Source: Actinomycetaceae bacterium
Lineage (GTDB): Bacteria > Actinomycetota > Actinomycetes > Actinomycetales > Actinomycetaceae
DNA: 62,869 bases
NCBI GenBank assembly: GCA_030530685.1
Contig: JAUMUM010000011.1
Location: 1-62,869, forward strand
Reading direction: 5' to 3'
The first letter of the stretch is position 1, and each line of letters starts with the position of its first letter. Positions 1 to 8,389 of this stretch are shown here, piece by piece. The position numbers were made by a program, and so were the translations under genes. The notes beneath the pieces are model-generated. The model saw only the letters and a program-made list of their open reading frames with translations, had not been told where the DNA came from and made no database searches.

Positions 1-955
1 CTATGTCGTCCGGCAGGCCCTCCGGCGCGCCGGCGCGCGCCGGGCGCCGCCCCGGCGGCTCCGCGGCGACGCTGACCGCCTGGCTGGGGCGCTCGGCCAG
101 GCGCGGCGGGGGAGGGCCCATGCGGCCGCGCAGGGCGTCGCGGATCGCCCGGCGTCGCACGCGGGCATGTTCACCGCGGGCCGCGCGAACCAGGCTGCGG
201 CCCCACGCCCGGGCACGGGTGGCGGCCGGCAGCTGCGAGGCGACGACCAGCCGGTTACGGGTGTTGCAGTAGGCGAATAGGGCGCTGGACGCGCCCGACG
301 AGCCCCCGTGTCGGTGCCAGGCACGGGCGGCCTCGACGTAGCGGATCGTCCAGCCACCCCGGCGCAGCCGGAGCGAGAGCTCGGTGTCCTCGTAGTACAT
401 GAAGAGGTCCTCGCGCATCCAGCCGACGTCGTCGAGCGCGGCCCGGCGCAGCATGGCGGCGCCGCCGCAAAAGCCCTGGACGTCGGGGGCGGCCGACCAC
501 GAGCCGAGCGGGCGCATCCAGTCGCGGTCCATCCCGTTGCCCGAGGCGTCGAGGACATTGCCCGTCGAGTTGACGAGGATCTCGCCGGCCTGCCCACGCT
601 CCTCGAGTAGCAGCAGCGCGGTGGCGGCTCCGACGCCCGGGTCGGCGAAGGGCCGTTCCAGTTCGACGAGGAAGTCCTCCTCCACGCGGGCGTCCGAGTT
701 GACGAGCGCCACGAAGGGCTCCGTGCCCAGGCGGATGCCGGCGTTGACGCCCGCGGCAAAGCCCCGGTTGCCTCCAGCCGAGACCACCTCGCAGCCGGGG
801 CACAGATCGCGCAGGGCGGCCGCGTCGTCCGAATTGTCGACGACGGTCACGCTCGCCTGCCCGTGCCTGGCCGCCGCGGCGAGCGCGCTGGCCGCCGCGC
901 GGGCCGTGAGCTGGGGCGTGCGGTAGTTGACGATGATCACGCGGATGGCGCTCAC
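1..955 (-). CDS. GT2 family glycosyltransferase (rhamnosyltransferase-like), C-terminus outside the window
   Basis: This protein probably transfers a sugar, likely rhamnose, during surface polysaccharide assembly on the cytoplasmic face of the membrane. The GTG start at 955 overlaps the stop of the upstream gene as GTGA, so the two are translationally coupled. The N-terminus VIIVNYR (6-12), VVDNSDD (38-44), NRGFAAGVNAGI (63-74), the metal-binding type NSDA (86-89) and MYYEDTELSLRLR (186-198) are the ordered GT-A landmarks of GT2 enzymes such as WbbL. The frame stays open to base 1, giving 318 codons so far. The last visible 50 residues are Ala/Arg/Pro-rich and lie beyond the catalytic domain. 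The acceptor and donor are inferred only from the rml genes nearby. Confidence 0.87.
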   Translation of the reverse strand, partial: MSAIRVIIVNYRTPQLTARAAASALAAAARHGQASVTVVDNSDDAAALRDLCPGCEVVSAGGNRGFAAGVNAGIRLGTEPFVALVNSDARVEEDFLVELERPFADPGVGAATALLLLEERGQAGEILVNSTGNVLDASGNGMDRDWMRPLGSWSAAPDVQGFCGGAAMLRRAALDDVGWMREDLFMYYEDTELSLRLRRGGWTIRYVEAARAWHRHGGSSGASSALFAYCNTRNRLVVASQLPAATRARAWGRSLVRAARGEHARVRRRAIRDALRGRMGPPPPRLAERPSQAVSVAAEPPGRRPARAGAPEGLPDDI

Positions 956-2025
956 GCGATGCTCCTGTACACGTCGGCGTGCGCCCGGGCCGCGGCTTTC
1001 CACGTGTACCGGGTGGCGATCTGCCGGGCCGCGGCGGCGTAGGCGTCGCGGCGGGCTGAGACCTCGGTGATACCCTCGGCGATCTGGGCGGGCGAGGTCC
1101 CCACGAAGGCGCCGGCGCCGGTGCCGAACTCCTGCATGGGCGAGCCGGCCGTCGAGACGACGGGCGTGCCGTAGGCCATCGATTCGAGCACCGGCAGGCC
1201 GAAGCCCTCGCGGTGCGAGGGGAAGAGGAACATTTCGGCGCCGGCGTAGGCCGCCGCCAGGTCGCGGTCGCTCAGCCGCCCGACGATGTGGACGCGCTCG
1301 CGCGCCGAGGCCGGCAGGTCCTCAAGGGCGGCCAGGCCGGCGTCGCCCCACCCGACCGGGCCGGCCAGGACCAGGTGGGTCTCTGGCGGGACCAGGGCGA
1401 AGGCGCCGATCACGCCCGCCAGGTTCTTGCGGGGTTCGAAGGTGCCGCACCACAGGAGGTAGGGTTCGCGCCCGAGCCCGTGGCGCGTGCGGAAGGCCTC
1501 GACGTCGTCGGCGGCGCCGGAGACGACGGTCACGCCGTGGGGGATGACGTGGATGAGGCGCTCGTCGATGCCCTGGCGGGCGCAGGCCTCGGCCGTGACG
1601 TGCGAGGGGACGATGATGGCGTCGGCCCGATGGGCGGCCCGCTGCAGGGCCCGCCGGAAGAAGCGATTGCCGCGGGCCGTGAACTGGGTGGGGTCGTCGA
1701 GGAAGGCGAGGTCGTGGATCGTCACGGCCAGGGGGAGTGAGGTCGGTGGGATGGCCCACGTCGTCGCGTGGACGACGTCGCCGCCCGGGGCGATGGTCTC
1801 CGGGCGGGGGCCGCGCCCGGCGTTCCACAGGGGGTAGAGGATTTGGCGAGGCAGGCGCGCCGGGCGCAGCGGGAGCCGGGAGCGGCTGCCCGAGGCGGTG
1901 GCCGTGATGCCGAGGGCGCGCACGTCGGCGTCGAATGCGCGCGTGAGCTCCTCGATGTACCGGCCCGACCCGCCCGGCACGGCCTGGAAGAGCTGTTCGG
2001 CGACGATTGCGAGACGTAGGGGCAT
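952..2025 (-). CDS. GT4 family glycosyltransferase
   Basis: The protein has 357 residues, a complete GT-B glycosyltransferase length. The acceptor-domain glycine loop is GGSGRYIEEL (18-27), the interdomain donor motif is EPRKNL (197-202), and the nucleotide-sugar signature is EGFGLPVLE (273-281) with the expected two Glu residues. No signal peptide or membrane segment is seen, so it should act on lipid-linked intermediates in the cytoplasm. It is the first gene of an operon with the downstream GT2 gene (4-nt GTGA overlap). No Shine-Dalgarno precedes the ATG; a TAGGCT hexamer lies exactly 6 nt upstream, which suggests a leaderless mRNA. Sugar specificity cannot be read from the sequence. Confidence 0.9.
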   Translation of the reverse strand: MPLRLAIVAEQLFQAVPGGSGRYIEELTRAFDADVRALGITATASGSRSRLPLRPARLPRQILYPLWNAGRGPRPETIAPGGDVVHATTWAIPPTSLPLAVTIHDLAFLDDPTQFTARGNRFFRRALQRAAHRADAIIVPSHVTAEACARQGIDERLIHVIPHGVTVVSGAADDVEAFRTRHGLGREPYLLWCGTFEPRKNLAGVIGAFALVPPETHLVLAGPVGWGDAGLAALEDLPASARERVHIVGRLSDRDLAAAYAGAEMFLFPSHREGFGLPVLESMAYGTPVVSTAGSPMQEFGTGAGAFVGTSPAQIAEGITEVSARRDAYAAAARQIATRYTWKAAARAHADVYRSIA

Positions 2026-2037
2026 GCGGTAAGCCTA
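2026..2037 (-). promoter_or_regulatory. Putative leaderless promoter (-10 TAGGCT) of the GT4 gene
   Basis: Read on the minus strand, TAGGCT is followed by six bases and then the ATG at 2025. That spacing puts the transcription start on the A of the start codon. There is no purine-rich ribosome binding site. The same geometry recurs at other genes in this window. A convincing -35 is not visible. Confidence 0.5.
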
Positions 2038-2235
2038 GCCTAGGATGCCCGGTGACAGCTGCCGCCGGGCGCCCGTAAGACGCTCTGGCGCACGGCGGCG
2101 CCGGCCTGCTGCCAGACGTCGGGCGAGGCGCCCTGGCCGGTTGACGTGGCGCTCTGGCCGGCTGATCTACGCCTACGGCCCCGGCTGACCCGCTCCCACG
2201 GGCCGGCCGCCGACGTGCGCGGGCTCGCATGCCGA

Positions 2236-2248
2236 TAGACTGCCGACC
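2236..2248 (+). promoter_or_regulatory. Putative leaderless promoter (-10 TAGACT) of the GT4 gene at 2249
   Basis: TAGACT at 2236-2241 lies 7 nt before the ATG, and no Shine-Dalgarno is present. A TTGACG at 2141-2146 is too far upstream to pair with it. The divergent gene at 2025 has the same arrangement, so both genes of this pair may be leaderless. Confidence 0.45.
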
Positions 2249-3373
2249 ATGCACGTGCTCGTAGACGCAACCGCCATCCCCGACAATCTCGCCGGCGTCG
2301 GCCGCTATGTCGACGACCTCCTGCCCGCCCTGACCGGCGTGCGGATATCGATCGTCGCGCGCGGCGTCCATGCCGCCCATTTCGCGCGCAAGGTCCCCGG
2401 CGCCCGGATACTCGACGTCGGGGGCGCGCTCGACAGCCGCTTGGCGCGCATGCGATGGGAGCAGACGACGTTCCCGGCCATTGCCCGCGCCAGCGGCTGC
2501 GACGTCCAGCTCTCGCCCCACTACACGATGCCGGTGCGCCACGTCCTGCCCACCGTCGTCACGCTGCATGACGCCACATTCTTCACCATGCCCGAGGTGC
2601 ACGAGCGCACCAAGCGGGTCTTCTTCCGCGCCGCCACGAGGTACGCCGTGCGCCACGCCGACGCCCTCGTCGTCCCCTCGCTCGCCACGCGCGACGAGGT
2701 CATCGCTGCCACGGGGGTGAACGGCAGGAAGGACGACTTCTTCGTCGCCTACCACGGCGTCGACACGGGCCGTTTCCACCCGGTACCGCCGGCCGACGCC
2801 GAGCGTGTGGCGGCCGGGCTGGGCGTGCCGGCTGGGGGCTACGTCGCCTTCCTCGGCACGCTGGAGCCGCGCAAGAACGTCCCGGCCCTCATCCGTGGCT
2901 GGGTGCGGGCCTTCGAGGACTGGACCCAGCCGCCGCCGCTCGTGCTCGCCGGCATGAAGGGCTGGGATGCGAGCATTGAGGAGGTCGTCGCGCGGGTGCC
3001 ACAGCACATGCGGATCGTCACCCCCGGCTACCTGCCGCTGGAGGACTTGCCGGGATTCCTTTCCGGCGCTATGATCCTCGCCTACCCGAGCCTCGGCGAG
3101 GGCTTTGGCCTGCCCGTGCTGGAGGCCATGGCCTGCGGCGCCTGCACGCTGACGACGCCGATCCTCTCGCTGCCGGAGGTCGGGGGCCAGGCCGTCGCCT
3201 ACTGCGGCACGTCCCACGAGGAGATCGCGGCCGAGCTCGTGGCTCTGGCGGGAGACCCGGCCAGGCGCGCGGCGCTCGGGCGTGCGGCCATCGAGCGGGC
3301 TGCCGGCTTCACCTGGGCCGCCTCGGCCCGCTCGCACGTCGAGGCCTTCGAGCACGCGGCCCGGCACCCTTGA
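2249..3373 (+). CDS. GT4 family glycosyltransferase
   Basis: A complete 374-residue GT-B enzyme, transcribed divergently from the GT4/GT2 pair on its left. It shows an early Gly-rich acceptor loop (LAGVGRYVDDL, about 14-24), a VTLHD motif near 103, LEPRKN near 205 and the donor-binding GEGFGLPVLEAMACG near 282. The layout is that of mannosyl- and rhamnosyltransferases of the GT4 family in surface-glycan loci. It is cytoplasmic, with no membrane segments. It resembles the neighbouring GT4 product in motif spacing, so the two may be old duplicates that add successive sugars. Donor and acceptor are unknown. Confidence 0.9.
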   Translation: MHVLVDATAIPDNLAGVGRYVDDLLPALTGVRISIVARGVHAAHFARKVPGARILDVGGALDSRLARMRWEQTTFPAIARASGCDVQLSPHYTMPVRHVLPTVVTLHDATFFTMPEVHERTKRVFFRAATRYAVRHADALVVPSLATRDEVIAATGVNGRKDDFFVAYHGVDTGRFHPVPPADAERVAAGLGVPAGGYVAFLGTLEPRKNVPALIRGWVRAFEDWTQPPPLVLAGMKGWDASIEEVVARVPQHMRIVTPGYLPLEDLPGFLSGAMILAYPSLGEGFGLPVLEAMACGACTLTTPILSLPEVGGQAVAYCGTSHEEIAAELVALAGDPARRAALGRAAIERAAGFTWAASARSHVEAFEHAARHP

Positions 3374-3386
3374 GGCACCGGGCCGC
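3356..3386. terminator. Hairpin overlapping the stop codon of the GT4 gene
   Basis: A perfect 9-bp inverted repeat, GCGGCCCGG at 3356-3364 and CCGGGCCGC at 3378-3386, spans the TGA at 3371-3373. It sits between two convergent genes. There is no T tract, so it is probably a weak or bidirectional terminator or an mRNA end-stabilising stem. Confidence 0.5.
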
Positions 3387-3432
3387 AGAGTTGGCCTATG
3401 AGATTCGCGAGCCTGCCAGACCCGCCGGCCCG

Positions 3433-4494
3433 TCAGAGCTTCGTGTTGATCCACTCGGCCAGGCGCGCGAAGCCCTCCTCGGGCCTGACCTTCGCGGTGA
3501 AGCCGAGCTGCTCGCGCGCCGGCTCGGGGTCGGCCCAGGCATGGCGGACGTCGCCGTGCCTCCACTTGCCGGTCACGACGGGCTCGGGCGCTCCGTAAAT
3601 CCCGGCGATGATCCTGGCCGCCTCCTCGATGGTCGTGTACTGGCCCGAGCCGATGTCGATGGCGTCGGTGGGAACCTCGTCGACCTCGGTTGCCCTGATG
3701 ACGGACTCGGCGATGTCGTCGATGATGATGAAGTCGCGGCGCACCTGGCCGTCCTCGTACAGCGGGATCGCCTCGCCGGCCTTGGCCAGGCGGCAGAAGA
3801 GCGACATGATGCCGGTGTACGGATTGGACGGCGTCTGGCCCGGGCCGTAGACGTTCTGCAGCCGGATGACGGCGATATCGGCGCCGAAGGCGTCACCCCA
3901 CAGGCGCAGCAGGTCCTCCTGCGCCGACTTCGTCACGGCGTAGATGGAGGCCGGGCGCCGCTCGACCTTCGCGCCGTTCATGGCGACGGGCTCGGCGTCG
4001 GCGAAGTCCCACTGCCCGGCCTGGAACATGCGCACCGGGCGCGGGCCCGGGTAGAACAGGCCGCCGTCGGCGCGCCTCCAGGCGCCCTCGCCGTAGACGG
4101 CGCGCGAGGACGTCAGGACGATCCGCTCGGGGATGGCGTCGGCCCGGCGCAAGGCATCGAGCATGGTCGAGGTGCCGACGACGTTGACCATTGTGTGGCG
4201 CGTCGACTCCGTCAGCGACTGGCCCGTGCCGGTTTCGGCCGCCAGATGGATGACGACATTCGGCTTGCCCGTGGCCAGGAGGCGATCCCAGGCCTCGGCG
4301 TCGGCGACGTCGGCCTCGAAGAGTTCGACGCGCGGGTCGAAGCCGTCGGAGGGCTGGTGGTCCGGGTGGATCTGCGGGTGGAGGTTGTCGAAGGCGACGA
4401 CCCGCTCGAAGGTGTCGGCCAGGTGCTTGGAGATGGCGGCACCGATGAATCCTGCACCGCCCGTGACGATCGCGAGCTGCTTGCCAGTGGACAT
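3433..4494 (-). CDS. NAD-dependent sugar epimerase/dehydratase, dTDP-L-rhamnose 4-epimerase-like
   Basis: This is a 353-residue extended short-chain dehydrogenase. The Rossmann motif GGAGFIG is at 12-18, the catalytic Ser lies in TSSRAVYG (128-135) and the catalytic pair is Tyr185/Lys189 (YAVTK). A NVYGPGQTPSNPYTG segment is typical of the branch that includes dTDP-L-rhamnose 4-epimerases, which make dTDP-6-deoxy-L-talose. GDP- or UDP-sugar epimerases remain possible. It lies 190 bp downstream of the UDP-glucose dehydrogenase gene on the same strand and probably shares its transcript. With rmlA, rmlC and rmlD elsewhere in the locus, a talose-containing polymer is a reasonable inference. It lacks the features expected of RmlB, so it does not fill that gap. 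Confidence 0.85.
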   Translation of the reverse strand: MSTGKQLAIVTGGAGFIGAAISKHLADTFERVVAFDNLHPQIHPDHQPSDGFDPRVELFEADVADAEAWDRLLATGKPNVVIHLAAETGTGQSLTESTRHTMVNVVGTSTMLDALRRADAIPERIVLTSSRAVYGEGAWRRADGGLFYPGPRPVRMFQAGQWDFADAEPVAMNGAKVERRPASIYAVTKSAQEDLLRLWGDAFGADIAVIRLQNVYGPGQTPSNPYTGIMSLFCRLAKAGEAIPLYEDGQVRRDFIIIDDIAESVIRATEVDEVPTDAIDIGSGQYTTIEEAARIIAGIYGAPEPVVTGKWRHGDVRHAWADPEPAREQLGFTAKVRPEEGFARLAEWINTKL

Positions 4495-4684
4495 GTTCTG
4501 CCTTTCGTGAAGGGTGAGGCGTGCATCGTATCTACGCGTGCATTGTATTCGGCGCTCGCGTGTGGTGGCCCGAGTTCGGCGCGGATTGAGGCGCGTTCAA
4601 CTCGGCGGGCGCATGCGGCTTGGGCGCCTGCCCGGCCGCGCGCCGACCGCGTGGGCTCGTTCAGCGCCGGCCTCTTGGACTTGC

Positions 4685-5992
4685 TCAGCGCCGGCCGATG
4701 CCGCGATAGGTCCACCCGGCCGCCTTCCACGCGTCCGGGTCGAGCGCATTGCGGCCGTCGAGCACGATGGCCTGCCGCGCGAGGCCGGCCAGGGGCGCCG
4801 GGTCGAGACGGCGGAACTCGCCCCACTCCGTGGCCAGGAAGGTCGCGTCGCTGTCGGCGATGGCGGTCGCGGCGTCGCCGGCCAGCTCCGCGCGGTCCCA
4901 TCCCTGGGCGGCCAGGACGGGCAGGGCGGCGGGGTCGGTGATGGCCACGCTGGCGCCGCGCCTGGCGAGTTCCTCGGCGATGGCCACGCCGGGCGAGGAG
5001 CGCACGTCGTCCGAATCGGGCTTGAAGGCCGCGCCGAGCACCGCGATGCGCCTGCCGGCCACGCCGCCCAGCAGCTCCTCGAGCGTGGCCACCGCGCGCT
5101 CGCGCTGCGAGTCGTTGATGGCGTCCACGGAGGCGAGGAAGTCGAAGGTCTGCTCCAGGCCCAGCTCCGAGGCGCGCGAGTGCAGGGCGCGGATGTCCTT
5201 GGGCAGGCAGCCGCCGCCGAACCCGATCCCGGCGCGCAGGAATTTGGCGCCGATGCGGTCGTCGAGCCCTATGGCCTCGGCCAGCCGGGTGACGTCGGCG
5301 CCCGTCGCGTCGCAGGCCTGCGACATGGCGTTGATGAAGCTGATCTTCGTGGCCAGGAAGGCGTTGGCCGCGACCTTGACGAGCTCGGCCGTGGCGAAGT
5401 CCATCGTGAGGCAGGGGCGGCCGTCGAGGATTGGCGCGTAGGCGGCGTCGAGCACCTGCCGGGCGCGCTCGGCTCGCTCCGGGTCGGCCGACAGTCCGTA
5501 GACGATGCGGTCAGGCGCCAGGGTGTCCTCAATGGCGAAGCCCTCGCGCAGGAACTCGGGGTTCCAGGCCAGGACGCCGCCGGCCGCGACCACGTCGCCC
5601 TCCAGATCGCCGGCCGTGCCGACGGGCACCGTTGACTTGCCGGCAATCACCGCGCCGGGCTGAAGGAAAGGCAGCAGGGAGGCGAGCGCCGCCCTGACGT
5701 AGGTGAGATCGGCCGCGTTCGACCCCTCCTGCTGCGGGGTTCCCACGCCGATGAAGTGCAGCTGGCAGTCGGCGGTCCGCGAGTAGTCGGTCGTGAACGT
5801 GAGGCGGCCGGAGGGAACATGAGCGGTGAGCAACTCGTCCAGCCCGGCTTCGACGAAGGGAGCTTTGCCCGCGGCCAGGGAGTCGACCTTGCGGGAATCG
5901 GTGTCCACGGCCACGACGTCGTGCCCGAGTTCGGCCATCGCCGCGGCGTGGACTGCTCCCAGGTATCCGGCTCCGATGACGCTGATTCTCAT
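4685..5992 (-). CDS. ugd: UDP-glucose 6-dehydrogenase
   Basis: The enzyme oxidises UDP-glucose to UDP-glucuronate with two NAD+, supplying an acidic sugar for capsule or teichuronic-type polymers. The 435-residue product has the family length. It begins with the NAD-binding GAGYLG (7-12). The middle carries GFGGGCLPKD with the thioester-forming Cys262. The C-terminal domain has the conserved LGAAFKPDSDDVRSSP stretch. No Shine-Dalgarno is visible; TAACGT lies exactly 6 nt before the ATG, suggesting a leaderless transcript that continues into the SDR gene. It diverges from the GT2 gene at 6081. Confidence 0.95.
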   Translation of the reverse strand: MRISVIGAGYLGAVHAAAMAELGHDVVAVDTDSRKVDSLAAGKAPFVEAGLDELLTAHVPSGRLTFTTDYSRTADCQLHFIGVGTPQQEGSNAADLTYVRAALASLLPFLQPGAVIAGKSTVPVGTAGDLEGDVVAAGGVLAWNPEFLREGFAIEDTLAPDRIVYGLSADPERAERARQVLDAAYAPILDGRPCLTMDFATAELVKVAANAFLATKISFINAMSQACDATGADVTRLAEAIGLDDRIGAKFLRAGIGFGGGCLPKDIRALHSRASELGLEQTFDFLASVDAINDSQRERAVATLEELLGGVAGRRIAVLGAAFKPDSDDVRSSPGVAIAEELARRGASVAITDPAALPVLAAQGWDRAELAGDAATAIADSDATFLATEWGEFRRLDPAPLAGLARQAIVLDGRNALDPDAWKAAGWTYRGIGRR

Positions 5993-6004
5993 AGGCCAAC
6001 GTTA
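5993..6004 (-). promoter_or_regulatory. Putative leaderless promoter (-10 TAACGT) of ugd
   Basis: On the minus strand TAACGT is separated by TGGCCT (6 nt) from the ATG at 5992. No ribosome binding site is present. The geometry matches the other leaderless candidates listed here. Confidence 0.5.
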
Positions 6005-6080
6005 ACGCCTGTCCACGCCGAATGGGCGGGCGTTTTGCCGTGTAGGATGTTCTGAGTCGATCTACACAAGCCGAGGTCTC

Positions 6081-7193
6081 ATGAAGGTATTCGTACAAAT
6101 TCCGTGCTTGAACGAAGAGGCGACGCTCCCCCTGGTGCTCGGTAGCATTCCGCGAACGATTCCCGGTGCCGACTCCGTCGAAATCCTCGTGATCGACGAC
6201 GGTTCGACGGACCGCACGGTAGAGGTCGCGCGCTCCCTCGGCGTCGAGCACATCGTCCGGCACGCTCGCAACCAGGGCCTGGCCCGCTCCTTCCGCGACG
6301 GCATCGACTATGCGCTCGCCCACGGGGCGGACATCGTCGTCAACACTGACGGCGACAACCAGTACCCGCAGGAGCGCATCCCGGACCTGGTCGCCCCGCT
6401 CGTCGCCGGGCAGGCCGACATCGCCATCGCCGACAGGCAGACGGCCAAGATCGCCCACTTCTCGCGCTTCAAGAAGCTCATGCAGGCCGTGGGCTCGCGC
6501 GTGGTCAACCGCGCGGCCGGCACCCACCTGCCCGACGCCGCCTCGGGCTTTCGCGCCTATTCCAAGGAGTCGCTGCTGCGGCTGAATGTCGTCACGCAGT
6601 TCTCCTACTGCATGGAGACGATCATCCAGGCGGGCAACAAGCGCCTGCGCATTGCCTCCGTGCCCGTGGAGACCAACCCGAAGACCCGCGAATCGCGCCT
6701 GTTTTCCAATATCTTCCAGCACATGGCCAAGTCGGGGATGGCGATCGTTCGCTCCTTCCTCATGTTCAAGCCGCACGTGCCCCTAGGGTGGCTGGCGTTT
6801 GTGACGGGCGTGCTCGGCACCATTCCCTTTGTCCGCTTCCTCTTCTTCGCCCTGCAGGGCGACAGCGGCGGGCATGTCCAGTCCCTCATCTTCGGCTCGT
6901 CCATGATCGTGGCGAGCCTGCTGTGCATCGCCCTGCTCGTCATCGCCGACCTCCAGAGGACCAACCGCGTCCTCATCGAGGAGGCGCTGGAGAGGGTCAA
7001 GGGCATGCAATTCGCCGGTCCGGCGCAGCCGGGTGGCGATGGCGTCGGCGTGCTCGCGGCCGACGCCGGTGCCCTGGGGCATGAGGCGGCGGCAGGTGCC
7101 GTGCCGGGCGCGGCGAGCGTGGGCGGGGCGCACGAGCGCGCGGGCGAGGTCACCCCATCCGAAGTCCCTGCCGGCGAGGCGAGAACGCCGTGA
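6081..7193 (+). CDS. GT2 family glycosyltransferase with C-terminal membrane anchor (DPM1/polyprenyl type)
   Basis: The 370-residue protein probably moves a sugar from a nucleotide donor to polyprenyl phosphate or a lipid-linked glycan. The GT-A core shows VFVQIPCLNEE (3-13), VIDDGSTD (37-44) and the DXD-type TDGDNQ (89-94). Two predicted membrane segments follow at about 233-255 and 268-290, as in polyprenyl-phosphate glycosyltransferases. The last 60 residues are Gly/Ala-rich and probably disordered. GAGG lies 5-9 nt before the ATG, a normal leadered start. The gene heads a three-gene operon with 4-nt GTGA overlaps (6081, 7190, 8386). Confidence 0.9.
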   Translation: MKVFVQIPCLNEEATLPLVLGSIPRTIPGADSVEILVIDDGSTDRTVEVARSLGVEHIVRHARNQGLARSFRDGIDYALAHGADIVVNTDGDNQYPQERIPDLVAPLVAGQADIAIADRQTAKIAHFSRFKKLMQAVGSRVVNRAAGTHLPDAASGFRAYSKESLLRLNVVTQFSYCMETIIQAGNKRLRIASVPVETNPKTRESRLFSNIFQHMAKSGMAIVRSFLMFKPHVPLGWLAFVTGVLGTIPFVRFLFFALQGDSGGHVQSLIFGSSMIVASLLCIALLVIADLQRTNRVLIEEALERVKGMQFAGPAQPGGDGVGVLAADAGALGHEAAAGAVPGAASVGGAHERAGEVTPSEVPAGEARTP

Positions 7194-8389
7194 GGGGCTT
7201 GCGCCTGCTCGCCATGGGCACGTACGACGTCCGAACGCATCCGCGCGTCGGCGTCCTCCTGGAGGGAATGGCCCAGCGCGGGGCGAGGGTGCGCCAGCTC
7301 AACGAGCCGCTGGGCGTGGGCACGGCCGGGCGCGTCGAGGCCTTGAGGAGCCCGGTCGCCGCGGCGCGCTTCGCCGGGCGCCTGGCGGGCAAGTGGGGAC
7401 GGCTGGCCGCCGGCAGCCGCGCCTACCGGGGCCGGTACAGGCCCGACGCCGTCCTCGTCGGCTACCTCGGGCACTTCGACGTCCTGCTGGCCCGGGCGCT
7501 CTTCCCGCGCACGACGATCGTGCTCGACCACCTCATCTTTGCCGCGGACACGGCGGCCGACCGCGGCCTGGCCGGCAAGAACTTCGCCGGCAGGGTCAAG
7601 GATGTGCTCCTGCGCGGCCTGGACAGGGCGGCCATTGCCGCGGCCGACGTCGTCGCCGTCGACACCGCCGAGCATCTGGCCATGGTCCCGGACAGGCACA
7701 GGGGCAAGGGCGTCGTCGTGCCCGTCGGCGCCCCTGATCGCTGGTTCGAGGCCGGCGACGAGGGGGTTGGCGTTGCCGGGGCTGGCGCTCCCGGAACCGC
7801 CGGAGGCCATGAAACAGGTGCCGTCCCGGACGCCCGGGCGCAGGGCGATGGCAGGCCGCGCGCCATTTTCTTCGGCCTGTTCACCCCTCTGCAGGGGGCG
7901 CCCGTCATCGCCGCAGCCCTGGCCGAGCTCGAGGCCAGGGGCGTGGGCCTGGACGTCACCCTCGTCGGCGATGGCCAGGACGCCGACTGTGTGCGCGAGC
8001 TCCTGCCTGAGGCGGGACGGCACGTGCGCGTGACGTGGCTCGACTGGGTCGACGACCTCGCCCCGCTCGTCGCCGCCCACGACATCTGCCTGGGGATTTT
8101 CGGCACGTCGGCCAAGGCCCGCCGGGTCGTGCCGAACAAGGCCTACCAGGGCCTGGCCGCGGGATGCGCGCTCATCACCTCGGACACTGCCGCGCAGCGC
8201 TCGGTTCTGGCCGATGGCGCCGTCTACGTCCCCGCGGGCGATGCCACGGCGCTGGCCGACGCCCTGGCGCGCCTGACGGACCCGGCGGCCCTCGCCGAGG
8301 CCAAGCGCAGATCCCGGGCCGCGGCCGGCGCCTTCCGGCCGCGCGACGTGACCGGGGCACTGGCGCGGACCCTGGAGGCGGCCTCGTGA
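7190..8389 (+). CDS. Glycosyltransferase (GT4-like)
   Basis: A 399-residue GT-B-like protein whose GTG start overlaps the previous stop as GTGA. The N-terminal half has a GTYDVRTHPRVGVLLEGM segment near 10-27. The C-terminal half shows IFFGLFTPLQGAP near 225 and an acidic donor region ending VVPNKAYQGLAAGCALI near 305-321, close to a GT4 signature but without the classic EGFG motif. Residues about 183-222 are a Gly/Ala/Val-rich insertion between the two domains. Exact specificity is unknown. Its coupling to a polyprenyl-type GT2 and a YbhN-type membrane protein implies a shared lipid-linked substrate. Confidence 0.8.
   Translation: MRGLRLLAMGTYDVRTHPRVGVLLEGMAQRGARVRQLNEPLGVGTAGRVEALRSPVAAARFAGRLAGKWGRLAAGSRAYRGRYRPDAVLVGYLGHFDVLLARALFPRTTIVLDHLIFAADTAADRGLAGKNFAGRVKDVLLRGLDRAAIAAADVVAVDTAEHLAMVPDRHRGKGVVVPVGAPDRWFEAGDEGVGVAGAGAPGTAGGHETGAVPDARAQGDGRPRAIFFGLFTPLQGAPVIAAALAELEARGVGLDVTLVGDGQDADCVRELLPEAGRHVRVTWLDWVDDLAPLVAAHDICLGIFGTSAKARRVVPNKAYQGLAAGCALITSDTAAQRSVLADGAVYVPAGDATALADALARLTDPAALAEAKRRSRAAAGAFRPRDVTGALARTLEAAS

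Noticed and set aside
2024-2042. A sequence agreeing with the DtxR consensus at 14 of 19 positions directly before the GT4 gene
   Set aside because: Most of the agreement comes from the TAGGCT -10 element itself, and the site is not a good inverted repeat.
1322-3565. A 747-codon minus-strand frame across two glycosyltransferase genes
   Set aside because: It crosses the divergent promoter region and overlaps two real genes in other frames; its composition is Arg/Gly/Pro-rich.
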